Of a stretch of DNA of 22,284 nt, positions 7,461-15,387 are shown piece by piece. Position 1 is the first letter of the stretch, and the number at the start of each line of letters is the position of its first letter. Where the stretch lies: contig JBFWYO010000079.1 of assembly GCA_050186335.1 (NCBI GenBank), positions 1 to 22,284 on the forward strand, written 5' to 3'. Made by a program: the position numbers and the translations under genes. The notes under the pieces were generated by a model. That model was not told where the DNA came from. It searched no databases and saw only the letters and a list, made by a program, of their open reading frames with translations. The stretch comes from JBFWYO01 sp050186335. Lineage in GTDB: Bacteria; Pseudomonadota; Alphaproteobacteria; Bin65.

Positions 7461-7511
7461 AACAGGGAACTTTCAGGCCCTAACAGGGAAATATCATTGT
7501 CTAACAGGGAA
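7461..7511. repeat. Three AACAGGGAA copies at exact 21-bp spacing
   Basis: AACAGGGAA occurs at 7461-7469, 7482-7490 and 7503-7511, each start 21 bp after the last. The second and third copies share more sequence (TAACAGGGAAATATC and TAACAGGGAATATC). Two helical turns between copies puts them on one DNA face, as in iterons or tandem regulator sites. I have the impression that similar AACAGGGAA runs occur in intergenic regions of other Rhizobiales-type genomes, but I cannot verify this here. Confidence 0.75.
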
Positions 7512-7631
7512 TATCTTTGCGATCTGACGAGCATTCAATTGAGCCACGCTCTAAAATTGGCGTTCTCATTTGGACCTGCACGACTAAACAGCTAACTGAA
7601 CCGCACCGGCATCTCGCATCCCCTAATAAGC

Positions 7632-9080
7632 TCATATATCGTACGTGCGCATGAGGTCATCGACGATGCCCTGCAGCTCGGCCCACGGCGCCTCTCGAAT
7701 ACCGTGATTGCTCAAGATAAATGGTGGGCCGGAATAGAATTTTTCGTACTGAAAATGCCGACTAGCGAATTCCGAACCAACCATATCCCAGACTAACTTC
7801 AGCAACTTCATGCGTTGAATTGCCGTCTGAGTGGGCGTCGACCAATAGTAATTAAATTGCCGCGCCAGATGCGGATCTTTCACGATGGATGAATCGGCAG
7901 GCATCTGAAAAACGCCACCGCCCATCAGCTCTCGTACCGTATTGATGATCTCCCAGTAAGTCTGGGTGCACCATTGCAGCGCCCCATACATATATCGTCG
8001 ATTAAACGAGACATATCCATTAGTCAGCGTTTCATAATTCATGCATTGTCCGTAGATCATGCCGGCTAATGCCCCTTCATAGTTCGCAAGGCGACCTAAT
8101 GTCTCGCGAACTGCAGGAATCTGATCGTTGCCGCTGGACTGCGTCATCTTGCTGGCAAGCCCGATTATGAAACGCAGCTTCGACCAGAACCGTACGTTTG
8201 ACTGATGATTGCCAAAACAGTGCGATGCGGTCTTTATGTAGATCTCGCGGGACAGCGCGACATTGTTATGCGTGAATACTTTCTCCCAAGGAACCTTGAC
8301 GTCTTCGAACAATACCATCACGTCGGTTTCATCGAAGCGACTGGCCAACGGGTTGTCGAACTCCGAAGTGGCGTCGCGCTCATATGGTTTTCGCGACCAC
8401 ATGCTGAGGCCCTTCGCATTAGCCGGCACGGCGCACGTGATTGATTCCATTTCTTGTCCCGGGGCTAACGGCAGCAGATTCCCCACCCAGATGTCGTTGC
8501 AAAAGACACCGCCCGTTCCCAACATCTTCATGCCGTTTAGCGTTACGCCGTGAACGTCCTCAGCGGTCACCCGCAGAGTCGGGACTTTCATATTCGCGCG
8601 CTGGTACAGTTGCGGATTGCGTGCGCCCTGTGGCGGCAAGACGGCATAACAACAATAGACGTCATCGCGCCGGATATGGTCGTAATATCGAAGTAGATTG
8701 CCTTTGAAGTCGTGCCCGCCATCCTCAAATACTTCGGGCTGCATGGCCAAGGCGGTAATAAAGCTTGCCACGTGATCCGGTGAGCGCCCGAAAAGCCCAT
8801 AAGTGGCGTCCGCCCAGAACTTGTGCCCAAGCATGCGCCGGACAAGATCATCCCTGCTCCGTGGCCGCAAATAATAGATGCTAAATCTTTCGCCGTTCTC
8901 CTCGAACGACATGGTTTCGGCATTAGCCGCCGCCGCCTTGATGTCAAACAGTCGCGCGACAGTTCGAGCGCCATTACGAAATGCCGGATGCTCGGTAACG
9001 TCGGTAATTAATTCGCTGCCGATATAAACGACCCGGCCATCTTTGAGACTTTCGAGATGTTTCTGCCCGCTCTTCAACAT
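7632..9080 (-). CDS. HpaB-type 4-hydroxyphenylacetate 3-monooxygenase family oxygenase (last gene of operon)
   Basis: A 482-residue FADH2-using monooxygenase of the HpaB/PvcC/TftD family, with an acyl-CoA-dehydrogenase-like fold. Family marks are the N-terminus KDGRVVYIGSELITDVTEH, GLFGRSPDHVASF, CYAVLPPQGAR, GMKMLGTGGVFCNDIWVGN, DPLASRFDETDVMVLFEDVKVPWEKVF and the C-terminal VWDMVGSEFASRHFQYEKFY. The length is normal. At the classical phenol-binding positions it has Arg99, His103 and Tyr145, where Thermus HpaB has Arg100, Tyr104 and His142 (eye alignment). A partner flavin reductase is required by the family but is not in the window. It sits 104 nt after livF at the end of the same unit. It is clearly paralogous to the hydroxylase at 13803-15332. 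Confidence 0.9.
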   Translation of the reverse strand: MLKSGQKHLESLKDGRVVYIGSELITDVTEHPAFRNGARTVARLFDIKAAAANAETMSFEENGERFSIYYLRPRSRDDLVRRMLGHKFWADATYGLFGRSPDHVASFITALAMQPEVFEDGGHDFKGNLLRYYDHIRRDDVYCCYAVLPPQGARNPQLYQRANMKVPTLRVTAEDVHGVTLNGMKMLGTGGVFCNDIWVGNLLPLAPGQEMESITCAVPANAKGLSMWSRKPYERDATSEFDNPLASRFDETDVMVLFEDVKVPWEKVFTHNNVALSREIYIKTASHCFGNHQSNVRFWSKLRFIIGLASKMTQSSGNDQIPAVRETLGRLANYEGALAGMIYGQCMNYETLTNGYVSFNRRYMYGALQWCTQTYWEIINTVRELMGGGVFQMPADSSIVKDPHLARQFNYYWSTPTQTAIQRMKLLKLVWDMVGSEFASRHFQYEKFYSGPPFILSNHGIREAPWAELQGIVDDLMRTYDI

Positions 9081-9184
9081 CGCTTACTTGCTCCCATTAA
9101 GATCGCCGTCAAGTCCCGGTTAGGAATGACGTCTCTTCAAGTGCGCGCTCATCGCTGAGCGAATACCGTCGACTGCTAGCCGCA

Positions 9185-9943
9185 CTACTGTGTCTCGAAG
9201 ATTATCTTTGCGATTTCTTCCTCGTCGGGCATTCCAGTACCGCTAGTGGGCGGTTCGAACAAACGTCGATCTTTGAGCACTACGATACGGTCGCAGGCGT
9301 TGACAGTGGCACCAATGTGCTGCTCGGCAATCACAATCCCGCAATTCGTCGACCTGGCGAGCTCGCGCAGACGTGTTGCGACCTCCTGAATAAGAATCGG
9401 CGCCAATCCTAGAAAAGGCTCATCAAGTAGCAAGACCCGCGGCCGCAACATGAGTCCACGTCCTATTGCGAGCATTTGCCGCTCACCGCCAGAAAGCAGG
9501 CCAGCTCGCTGATTGAGCCGCTCGCGCAGGCGCGGAAAGAAATCCAAGATTTCATCGATGCGAGCGGTCAGCGACGCACGTTTTCCAATAACAAACCCGC
9601 CCATCTCAAGGTTTTCCTTGACCGACATCGTATGAAACGAACGCGCACCCTCCGGTACCAGGACCAATCCATTACGAGCATTGGTCGCCGCATCCGCCCG
9701 GTCGATAACGCGGCCATCTAACATGATCTGTCCGCCGATAGGTGGCAGGAGTCCGACGATCGTCTTTAGAGTCGTCGATTTTCCCGCTCCATTAATGCCG
9801 AGGAGACCAAGAATTTGTCCGCTAGGGATCGCCATAGTCATCTGTTCGGCAACGGATTTCCGGCCATATCCCACATTTAGGTCGACAATATGAAGGCCGT
9901 CGCGCTCGGACGGTATCTCCGTTGATTGCTTACCGGTGGCCAA
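9185..9943 (-). CDS. livF: LivF-like ABC transporter ATPase
   Basis: A 252-residue ATPase of the branched-chain-amino-acid (HAAT) ABC family. Walker A GINGAGKST is near residues 49-57, the signature LSGGERQMLAIGRGL is canonical, and Walker B VLLLDEPFLGLAP precedes the switch His in VIAEQHIG. I chose a TTG start at 9943, because GGGAGG (9955-9950) lies exactly 6 nt before it and no such site precedes the in-frame ATG at 9967. The start overlaps the livG stop by 14 bases, which supports coupling. LivF pairs with LivG to power uptake through LivHM. In this operon the cargo is probably an aromatic compound rather than leucine (inference from neighbours). Confidence 0.9.
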   Translation of the reverse strand: MATGKQSTEIPSERDGLHIVDLNVGYGRKSVAEQMTMAIPSGQILGLLGINGAGKSTTLKTIVGLLPPIGGQIMLDGRVIDRADAATNARNGLVLVPEGARSFHTMSVKENLEMGGFVIGKRASLTARIDEILDFFPRLRERLNQRAGLLSGGERQMLAIGRGLMLRPRVLLLDEPFLGLAPILIQEVATRLRELARSTNCGIVIAEQHIGATVNACDRIVVLKDRRLFEPPTSGTGMPDEEEIAKIIFETQ

Positions 9944-10721
9944 AATAGACCTCCCGCACCTCACCATTGGATGCCACCACCGATGGCGTACCTTCGATCA
10001 GCTTCATCCCGGTATTGAGAACGACGACGCGGTCGCATAGCTTGCTTATGGCGCCGAATGCGTGATCGACGATCAGTACCGCCCCCTCTGATCTGAATCC
10101 TTTGATAATCGAGATCACAAAATCAAAGTCTGCCCTGGACAAACCTGCTAACGGCTCGTCAAGCACGAGAATTCTCGGTGTCGCTGCAAATGTGCGAGCC
10201 AAAGCCACGATTTTCTGTCGTCCATAGGCCAGCGTCCCCGCTACTTCATCGGCCACGTCGACGAGTCTAAATTGATCGAGCAAAGACTTGACGAGACCGG
10301 ATCGGATCCCCGTTGTCAGATCGCGTCGGCCAATAGGCAAACCGTGACCTTGCGCGAGCGCTCCTAATGCAATGTTCTCGCGGACAGTCAAGGTCGCCGC
10401 GACACGCGGATCCTGCCAGGCGCGTAGTAGACCTAGCCTTGCGACTTGATGCGCCGATAGACCGACAGTATCCCTACCAAGACAAATAATCCGGCCGGCA
10501 TCGGGTCGATAGTAGCCGGCAATTAGATTAAGGACCGTGGTCTTACCGGACCCATTTGGGCCGATGAGGCCGACAATTTCATTGGAATGAACCTTGAAAC
10601 TCACGTCACGAACGGCTTGAAGACCGCCAAATGATTTGTACACGCGCGCGACATCCAGCGCGGCGGACAAATTCGCGCGCGCCGTCGGTGTAACGGTGAC
10701 GGTGTCACCTGGGCCAGACAT
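9930..10721 (-). CDS. livG: LivG-like ABC transporter ATPase
   Basis: A 263-residue ATPase. Walker A GPNGSGKTT is at about residues 54-62, Walker B is ILVLDEPLAGL, and a late His lies in IVDHAFGAI. The signature reads LAYGRQKIVALART, where LivG proteins commonly have L(S/A)YGQQR, so Gln to Arg is a small departure. I placed the start at 10721, where GGGA lies 6 nt upstream; an ATG at 10733 has no visible ribosome site. It begins 24 nt after livM and overlaps livF. It functions as the second ATPase half of the heterodimer on the cytoplasmic face. Confidence 0.9.
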   Translation of the reverse strand: MSGPGDTVTVTPTARANLSAALDVARVYKSFGGLQAVRDVSFKVHSNEIVGLIGPNGSGKTTVLNLIAGYYRPDAGRIICLGRDTVGLSAHQVARLGLLRAWQDPRVAATLTVRENIALGALAQGHGLPIGRRDLTTGIRSGLVKSLLDQFRLVDVADEVAGTLAYGRQKIVALARTFAATPRILVLDEPLAGLSRADFDFVISIIKGFRSEGAVLIVDHAFGAISKLCDRVVVLNTGMKLIEGTPSVVASNGEVREVYFGHR

Positions 10722-10745
10722 CGAATATCCCATCTAGTTCGCGAG

Positions 10746-11621
10746 TCATGTCTCGCCGGCCGATTTAGAGGCGTGATTGCGCATGGCTGATACGAATACA
10801 ACTGTAACGAGCAAGCCGCCGAATATGACCTGCCGCAAAGGCCCGGCCGACGCAGCGCTAAAGGCTGCAAAACGAAGCAATTCCGGTATCAGGATCAAAA
10901 TTGAGGCGCCCATTACAGCGCCGATCATTGCGCGTCCTTCGCCGATGATCACCATAGCGAGAATCAAAATCGACATATGCAGCTCGAAAAGCTGCGGCGC
11001 TATATACCCGCTGTGCATCGCATACAGGGCACCCGCAAGTCCGGCCGCCGCGCACCCGACTGCGAACGCGCCGACGCGCAAGCGGCGCACCGAACTGCCG
11101 AGCGATTCGACCATATCTTTGTCGAAAGCACTTGCACGCAAAAGCGTTCCAAAGCCTGATTTCACCAGAAACTGCATGAAAAAGAAGGTGCCTGCCGCCA
11201 GTGCGGCTGACACGATAAGAAATTCGATGCGCGATTCGCCGAAGCCCAAGATGCTCACGCGCGGAATCTGTGCGATACCATAAGATCCACGCGTCAACTC
11301 GGCCCAATTCGTCAAAATGCTCACGATCAGAACATTGAATGCAAGCGTGGTTACTGCAAATTGCTCCTCGTCCAAGCCAGAAGCGGCATAGGCAAGAAAC
11401 GCACCAACGACCGACGTGATTGCAATTGCCGCTACAAGCGCGATCAGCGGTTCGACTCCGGCTGCAACTGACAGCAGGCCGTAAACGTAAGCGCCTACCC
11501 CGATGAACGCGCCATGGGCAAGTGACATAAGGCCGGCCTGACCGACGATCACGGCCAGTCCCAAGCTGCCAACGGCGAACACGGCAATTAATGTCGCCAC
11601 TTCGTATACGTAATTAAGCAT
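10746..11621 (-). CDS. livM: LivM-like ABC transporter permease
   Basis: A 291-residue integral membrane protein with about eight or more hydrophobic segments. Family-typical stretches are VGSLGLAVIVGQAGLMSLAH near the N-terminus, GAYVYGLL, AVTTLAFNVL, TRGSYGIAQIPR and the late MVIIGEGRAMIGAVMGA (EAA-like coupling region). I used the ATG at 11621, which overlaps the livH stop (ATGCTTAA); the frame extends to 11666 but inside livH. It forms the translocation channel with LivH. GEGRAMIG replaces the commoner GG-G-IPG pattern, which may reflect a divergent subfamily. Confidence 0.89.
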   Translation of the reverse strand: MLNYVYEVATLIAVFAVGSLGLAVIVGQAGLMSLAHGAFIGVGAYVYGLLSVAAGVEPLIALVAAIAITSVVGAFLAYAASGLDEEQFAVTTLAFNVLIVSILTNWAELTRGSYGIAQIPRVSILGFGESRIEFLIVSAALAAGTFFFMQFLVKSGFGTLLRASAFDKDMVESLGSSVRRLRVGAFAVGCAAAGLAGALYAMHSGYIAPQLFELHMSILILAMVIIGEGRAMIGAVMGASILILIPELLRFAAFSAASAGPLRQVIFGGLLVTVVFVSAMRNHASKSAGET

Positions 11622-12507
11622 CCTGAAGCTGCCTCTGCGCCCGGCTGCGCGCCATGACCGCTTCAATGCCCCGACTGACGGCCACGAATATCAAATAGGC
11701 CATCAAAACGAGCACGGGAATCGCAGACTGCCACGCGGCCGGCAACCACAGCAGGATGATCGCCTCGCATAGACCAATGCCGAGCCCCGCAACATAAGAC
11801 CAGACGGGATGGGAACGACCAATAAGGCTCGCCACGACGGCGATGATCCAGACCGGAATTCCGGATGTCGGTTCAATACCAACCCGCATCAGAAACAATA
11901 TTCCGGATATGCCGATCAACAGCGACCCGAACGCAAAAGCGAGCCTCCGGATTAGTTTGACATCGACTCCTGCCAATTCGGCCATCTCCGGTGCGATCGA
12001 TATCGCCCTAATGGCTTTGCCCAGCATGGTAAAACGCAGCAGAAACAGGGTCAGCAGCCACAGCATCAGCATGGCCAGCGACTCAATCAGCTCAATGGCA
12101 CTTACGCCAGTTGCGCCTAACTTGAAAGACGTCGTCAAACTTGGGGGCAGGTCGATCGTGCGTGAATCGGCGCGCCATACGAGCTGGATCAGATTTTCGA
12201 CGACAATGTACGCGCCAAGCGAGACCACAAACAGCAACCCCGGTCGGACGCGCATCCGCATAAGTGGTCGGTACAGAAGTATTTCCGAAGCCAGGCCGAC
12301 CAAGACGGCGGTGATCAACCCGAATGCGATCCCATACCAGATACCGCCAGTAGCCTTCGCGACAATCCAGCAGCCGTATGCCGCAACAGTGAACGATGCA
12401 GCATGCAAAACGTGAAAAATTCTAACCGATCGAAATATGATGGCAAAGCTTACGGCCCATAATCCGTAAACCAGACCGACGAGCGTGCCATAGATTATCA
12501 GACTCAT
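11614..12507 (-). CDS. livH: LivH-like ABC transporter permease
   Basis: A 297-residue membrane permease with repeated hydrophobic segments starting YGTLVGLVYGLWAVSFAII, then RIFHVLHAASFTVAAYGC and the usual LLYRPLMRMRVRPGLLFVVS. The region LGKAIRAISIAPEMAELAGV is the family's cytoplasmic loop between the middle segments. I used the ATG at 12507 because the protein begins there as in homologues; the frame is open upstream to 12615 but the added residues are not membrane-like. It follows livK after a 134-nt gap that holds a strong hairpin, and overlaps livM by 8 bases. Confidence 0.89.
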   Translation of the reverse strand: MSLIIYGTLVGLVYGLWAVSFAIIFRSVRIFHVLHAASFTVAAYGCWIVAKATGGIWYGIAFGLITAVLVGLASEILLYRPLMRMRVRPGLLFVVSLGAYIVVENLIQLVWRADSRTIDLPPSLTTSFKLGATGVSAIELIESLAMLMLWLLTLFLLRFTMLGKAIRAISIAPEMAELAGVDVKLIRRLAFAFGSLLIGISGILFLMRVGIEPTSGIPVWIIAVVASLIGRSHPVWSYVAGLGIGLCEAIILLWLPAAWQSAIPVLVLMAYLIFVAVSRGIEAVMARSRAQRQLQDA

Positions 12508-12596
12508 CTTTTCATCCGCTCGAATTCCATCCCAACCGGCAAGCGGGTACCTATACTTTCTTCTCGGACCTAGGGAATCATGTCCGCGATAGGCAA

Positions 12597-12629
12597 GCGT
12601 CCGACCGCGAACCACTCGCGGCCGGACGC
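12597..12629 (-). terminator. Strong hairpin just after livK (attenuator or mRNA-stabilising stem)
   Basis: Read on the minus strand, GCGTCCGGCCGCGA pairs with TCGCGGTCGGACGC around a five-base loop (GTGGT). This gives a 14-bp stem with a single G-U pair. It starts 12 bases after the livK stop and is followed by TTGCC, not a T-run, so it is not a classic full terminator. In Liv-type operons such a stem after the binding-protein gene would favour high binding-protein and lower permease levels, either by partial termination or by protecting the upstream message. The structure is seen; the function is inferred. Confidence 0.6.
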
Positions 12630-12641
12630 CCGAAGGTTGCT

Positions 12642-13760
12642 TTATTTAACCGGCATGCGCTTGCCGTTCTTGATCTCGACGAAGCTGGTTTGCATGATGA
12701 CCTGTCCGCGTTCATCAAAATGCCATTCGCCGGTCACACCGACAAAGTTGCCAATCTTCTTCGCCAAAAATTCGCGAATTTCTGGCCCAGTCTTTGCCCC
12801 CGCCTTAGCCGCGCGACCCAGAATGATCAGTGATTCATAGCTCGATGCCGAGTAGACACTCGGCCAGGAGCCATACTTGGCTTTGTAGTCGGCGCCAAAC
12901 TTCTTCATCATCGCCGTGCCATTTTCCGGGTCGAACGGCCAGTTAGCGTGAAAGAACCCTTCCGAACCCGGGCCGCCGAGGCTGATCGTCTCGTCATTTG
13001 CTGCGCCAACAATGCCGAGAAATTTAAACTTGCCGGTCAAGCCCATACGATTGGCCTGCGCCAGAATTCGACCGGTTTCGGCAGCGTAGGAGGAAAGGTA
13101 AATCCAATCCGGAGCGGCATTCTCGGCGCGCGTGAGGTGCGCTCGATATTCGGTAGCGCCGGCCTTGTAGGGCTCTTCACCGATGACCTTGCCGCCGAGT
13201 TTCTCAAATTCCGGCTTGAAGACATCCCAAGCCGCCTTTCCGGCTGGCGTGTCTTGATAGAAGCCGAACACTTTGCGCGCGCCACGAGCATACGCAAACT
13301 TCGCCGCATCAGTGCCTTCGATCTGATAGCTCGGGATCGTACTGAACGTATAGGGACCGATTTTGGCGATCTGCGGTGCCCCGGCCATGCAATTGATCAG
13401 GACAATCTTGTCCTTCTCGCCCATCGGCCCGAGAGTCAGCACGACCGGGCTAACCGCATGGACGATGGCTTGAACTTTGTCGACGCGGACCAGCTTGTTG
13501 TAGGCGGTTATTGAAGTAGGCACGTCTGCGGCTCCGTCTTCCGCAATGACGGTAAGATCAATACCTTCGGTCTTGAGCGTATCCTTGGCGAGCGGGATGC
13601 TGTTTGTGAAGCTCTGGCCATAGGTCGCGGCCGGGCCGGACAAGGGCATTATGGCGCCAACGGTAAGCTTGACGTTTTCGGCGACGGCGATGCTCGCCAT
13701 CGCCAGAATCCCCGCCGATATGACGGTCGATAGTGATGCCTTACGCAAAGTGCCTAACAT
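12642..13760 (-). CDS. livK: LivK-like periplasmic substrate-binding protein
   Basis: A 372-residue type I periplasmic binding protein. The first 27 residues form a signal peptide (MLGTLRKASLSTVISAGILA, then a likely cut at AVA before ENVKL). The mature protein starts KLTVGAIMPLSGPAATYGQS, which is typical of HAAT and urea/amide/aromatic binding proteins. GGAGG lies five bases before the ATG at 13760, which fixes the start over the in-frame ATG at 13802. LivK-like proteins in catabolic operons often bind aromatic acids rather than amino acids, and its place between two hydroxylases supports that, though the ligand is not readable. It is followed by a strong hairpin. Confidence 0.92.
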   Translation of the reverse strand: MLGTLRKASLSTVISAGILAMASIAVAENVKLTVGAIMPLSGPAATYGQSFTNSIPLAKDTLKTEGIDLTVIAEDGAADVPTSITAYNKLVRVDKVQAIVHAVSPVVLTLGPMGEKDKIVLINCMAGAPQIAKIGPYTFSTIPSYQIEGTDAAKFAYARGARKVFGFYQDTPAGKAAWDVFKPEFEKLGGKVIGEEPYKAGATEYRAHLTRAENAAPDWIYLSSYAAETGRILAQANRMGLTGKFKFLGIVGAANDETISLGGPGSEGFFHANWPFDPENGTAMMKKFGADYKAKYGSWPSVYSASSYESLIILGRAAKAGAKTGPEIREFLAKKIGNFVGVTGEWHFDERGQVIMQTSFVEIKNGKRMPVK

Positions 13761-13802
13761 CAGTCCCTCCTGCTGGTTGACGAATTTGCTATTCGCACGC
13801 AC

Positions 13803-15332
13803 TTAAGCTGTTCGACGCGCCGTACCCTTGGGCGGGTTGACGAACGCGTCGTAGTCAGAAAATGTCGCGAGACAGCGATCCGCCTCGCGTTCGACACGCT
13901 TCCAATCGAAGTAGTAGCCGAGCCGACCTCGGGTGACGTGTGTTGGGCCGGCGTAAAACATCTCGTACTGTGTATGTCGATTGGCAAACTCGGTACCCAC
14001 GAGATCCCATGCCAACTTCATCAGCTTGTAACGCTCGACAGACTCGGTCGGATTTGCAAGATAGAATTTGGAAAAGATCTCTGCGGTATCTGGATTGCGA
14101 AACACACTGGCATCGGCAGGCTGCTGGAATGGGTGGCTTCCGAGTAATTCCCGAATTCCACGTACGAATTCCGGGTAATATTCCATCGACCACGACATCG
14201 TCGCATACATTGTTTGCCGGCGTTGGGTGACGAAACCGCCGGCCCACGATTCGACATCGGCATGCTGGCCGTTGATCAGTCCTTCGACTACCGCAACCCT
14301 AACAGCCAACGCATAGAGCTTGTCGCGAACCGCGGGGATCGAAGCAATGCCATTTGCCTTTGCGACCTTCTCGATTATCCCAAGCATCAATCGCATTTTC
14401 GATAGCAGCCGAACATGCGCCTGGGCGTTGCCGAGCGTATGCGCAGGGGTGTCGTAAAAAATCGCGCGCGCCGTATCGATATAGTTATGCGCGAACACTC
14501 GATCCCATGGCACCAGGACATTGTCACAAAAAATGACCGCATCGGTCTCGTCGAACCGCGACGCAAGCGGGTCGTCGATCTCGCTTACGGCCATTTGTTC
14601 GTATGATCGACGGGACAATATCTTCATGCCGGGCGCGGCCATCGGCAGCGCAAACGTGATTGCATATGATTCCTGGCCCGGCGAAAGAGGCAGGACATTG
14701 CCGATCAAAACTTCATCCGAAAGCACTGCACCGGTTGCCAAAATCTTAAAGCCCCAGACGGTTATGCCGCTGCTGTCTTCCTTGACCACGCGCAAGCCCG
14801 CATTTTCGCCCCATTCGGTCTTACCGGCGGTTTTCTGCTGCGGAATGGCAACCGCCTCGGTACCCTTGGCGCCCGCCGGCGGCACAACCGCGTATGCCAC
14901 GAACAGGTCGTTATCGCGTATATAACGCCAGTAGTTGGTGATGTTTTTTCCGAATCCCTGATTGTGGGCATCCGCAACTTCCGGCAGGCAGGCCATGCCC
15001 GTGATAAACGCGGCAACATGATCCGGCGCGCGGCCGATCAGGCCCCAAGTGACATCGGCCCAGGCCTCGTGAACGTTTCGCCGCAGTCTTAGATCATCGG
15101 CAGATTTGGGGCGGAGGAAGTTGGCATTGCAGATTTTCCCCGTCTCCGGCTCCCGGTAGGTCAAGCGACTTTGATTCTGCGGGTTCGACGTGACGTCGTA
15201 CAGGTCCGCGACCGAGCGAGCGGCGTTCTTGAATCCCCGATGCTCTGTTACGTCGGTTACCAACTCGCCGCCCAAATACACCTGCCGCCCGTCCTTGAGA
15301 GCCTTTAGATATTCCGCACCCGTTCTGAGCAT
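13803..15332 (-). CDS. HpaB-type 4-hydroxyphenylacetate 3-monooxygenase family oxygenase (second copy)
   Basis: A 509-residue paralogue of the enzyme at 7632-9080, sharing LKDGR-VY-G-EL-TDVTEH at the N-terminus, DPLASRFDETDAVIFCDNVLVPWDRVF and AWDLVGTEFANRHTQYEMFY. It has GLIGRAPDHVAAF (Arg101, His105) and AYAVVPPAGAK (Tyr147), so the same Tyr/His exchange relative to classical HpaB as its sister. It carries about a dozen extra residues after the PPAG motif (GTEAVAIPQQKTAGKTEW region) and a longer C-terminus ending NPPKGTARRTA. It should hydroxylate a phenolic ring using reduced FAD supplied by a reductase encoded elsewhere. It lies between the hydrolase and livK, 42 nt before the latter. Confidence 0.9.
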   Translation of the reverse strand: MLRTGAEYLKALKDGRQVYLGGELVTDVTEHRGFKNAARSVADLYDVTSNPQNQSRLTYREPETGKICNANFLRPKSADDLRLRRNVHEAWADVTWGLIGRAPDHVAAFITGMACLPEVADAHNQGFGKNITNYWRYIRDNDLFVAYAVVPPAGAKGTEAVAIPQQKTAGKTEWGENAGLRVVKEDSSGITVWGFKILATGAVLSDEVLIGNVLPLSPGQESYAITFALPMAAPGMKILSRRSYEQMAVSEIDDPLASRFDETDAVIFCDNVLVPWDRVFAHNYIDTARAIFYDTPAHTLGNAQAHVRLLSKMRLMLGIIEKVAKANGIASIPAVRDKLYALAVRVAVVEGLINGQHADVESWAGGFVTQRRQTMYATMSWSMEYYPEFVRGIRELLGSHPFQQPADASVFRNPDTAEIFSKFYLANPTESVERYKLMKLAWDLVGTEFANRHTQYEMFYAGPTHVTRGRLGYYFDWKRVEREADRCLATFSDYDAFVNPPKGTARRTA

Positions 15333-15387
15333 GTGCTTTTTCCTTGCTAACCGTTCGACACCGACTCATGCAGCATTGATGAGCGGA

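Larger units (their letters stand above)
7217..7631. other. Gene-free gap, AT-richer, with AACAGGGA-type repeats
   Basis: No credible gene lies between the aminotransferase stop and the hydroxylase stop on the other strand. The stretch is visibly richer in A and T than the 7 kb to its left. It carries the repeats described separately at 7345-7374 and 7461-7511. No obvious rho-independent terminator with a T-tract was found for either flanking gene. It separates two blocks of opposite direction and different base composition. Confidence 0.7.

Noticed and set aside
7345..7511. CRISPR-like array
   Set aside because: The repeats are only about nine bases long, spacing varies outside one trio, and no cas genes are nearby.
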